Shown piece after piece: positions 11,647-11,758 of a stretch of DNA of 11,758 nucleotides; the first letter of the stretch is position 1; every line of letters begins with the position of its first letter. The DNA is taken from assembly GCA_016882185.1 (NCBI GenBank), contig VHCC01000016.1, forward strand, positions 1 through 11,758. Reading direction: 5' to 3'. Source of the DNA: Candidatus Pelagibacterales bacterium (GTDB taxonomy: Bacteria > Pseudomonadota > Alphaproteobacteria > Pelagibacterales > Pelagibacteraceae). The notes beneath the pieces are model-generated. The model did no database searches. It was not told where the DNA came from and saw only the letters and a program-made list of their open reading frames with translations. The position numbers were made by a program, and so were the translations under genes.

Positions 11647-11758
11647 ATGAAAATTGCTAAAAATAAAAAAAAATTTTTAAAACCGTATTTACATTTTTCA
11701 ATTCTCTCAAGCATTTTGCTATGGAATTCTTCAGCACTTGCTGCAACCAATGACAACA
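11647..11758 (+). CDS. N-terminus of an exported protein (3' end outside window)
   Basis: ATG 11647 opens a frame that runs to the window edge without a stop (37 codons). It encodes a typical Sec signal peptide: a long basic n-region (MKIAKNKKKFLKPYLH), a hydrophobic core (FSILSSILLW) and NSSALA-A with a signal-peptidase I site after ALA (about residue 32). The mature part seen is only ATNDN. The protein is therefore periplasmic or outer-membrane, but nothing more can be read here. It could be a solute-binding protein, a porin or an enzyme. Confidence 0.65.
   Translation, partial: MKIAKNKKKFLKPYLHFSILSSILLWNSSALAATNDN

Overview
This window is AT-rich, with A/T-ending codons almost throughout. 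The genes look like those of a compact, low-GC alphaproteobacterium, plausibly a marine one of the SAR11/Pelagibacterales or HIMB59 type. Support for this comes from very short spacers, overlapping genes, many tiny membrane proteins, and a small heat-shock gene whose leader resembles a proteobacterial ROSE thermometer. The taxonomic guess is inference. I see no tRNA, rRNA, CRISPR array, insertion sequence or phage gene.

Layout. (1) Positions 1-3287 are a minus-strand run: a 43-residue membrane protein, an MptE/DUF115-like protein, ammonia-type NAD+ synthetase (nadE), a 62-residue coiled-coil protein, and a BT1-type folate/biopterin-like transporter cut off by the window edge. (2) Positions 3415-6105 on the plus strand hold a class IV-like deacetylase-fold hydrolase, a photolyase/cryptochrome-type flavoprotein overlapping it by 11 bases, and an iron superoxide dismutase followed by an intrinsic terminator. 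(3) Positions 6160-8262 on the plus strand hold a potentially structured leader, an ExaC/AldB-type aldehyde dehydrogenase, a perfect GNRA-capped hairpin, and a DUF779 partner. (4) Positions 8264-9752 on the minus strand hold a secreted PQQ-type sugar dehydrogenase preceded by one or two small membrane ORFs that may be a single frameshifted gene. (5) Positions 9799-10706 hold psiE (plus) converging on an IbpA-type small heat-shock gene (minus) across a shared hairpin. (6) Positions 10864-11545 on the minus strand hold four consecutive membrane proteins of 31-74 residues. (7) At 11647 a plus-strand exported protein begins and runs off the window.

Themes. The centre combines light/oxidative damage defence (photolyase-like protein, superoxide dismutase) with aldehyde oxidation and periplasmic sugar oxidation. 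The most interesting signals are post-transcriptional. The heat-shock leader contains a UCGCU motif that masks its ribosome-binding site with a bulged G. The aldehyde dehydrogenase leader has a CCCCTC that can pair with the GAGGGG ribosome-binding site around a nested inner helix. DUF779 starts three bases after a 12-bp hairpin. At the protein level, the flavoprotein carries its FAD domain first and an apparent alpha/beta domain last, the reverse of normal photolyases.
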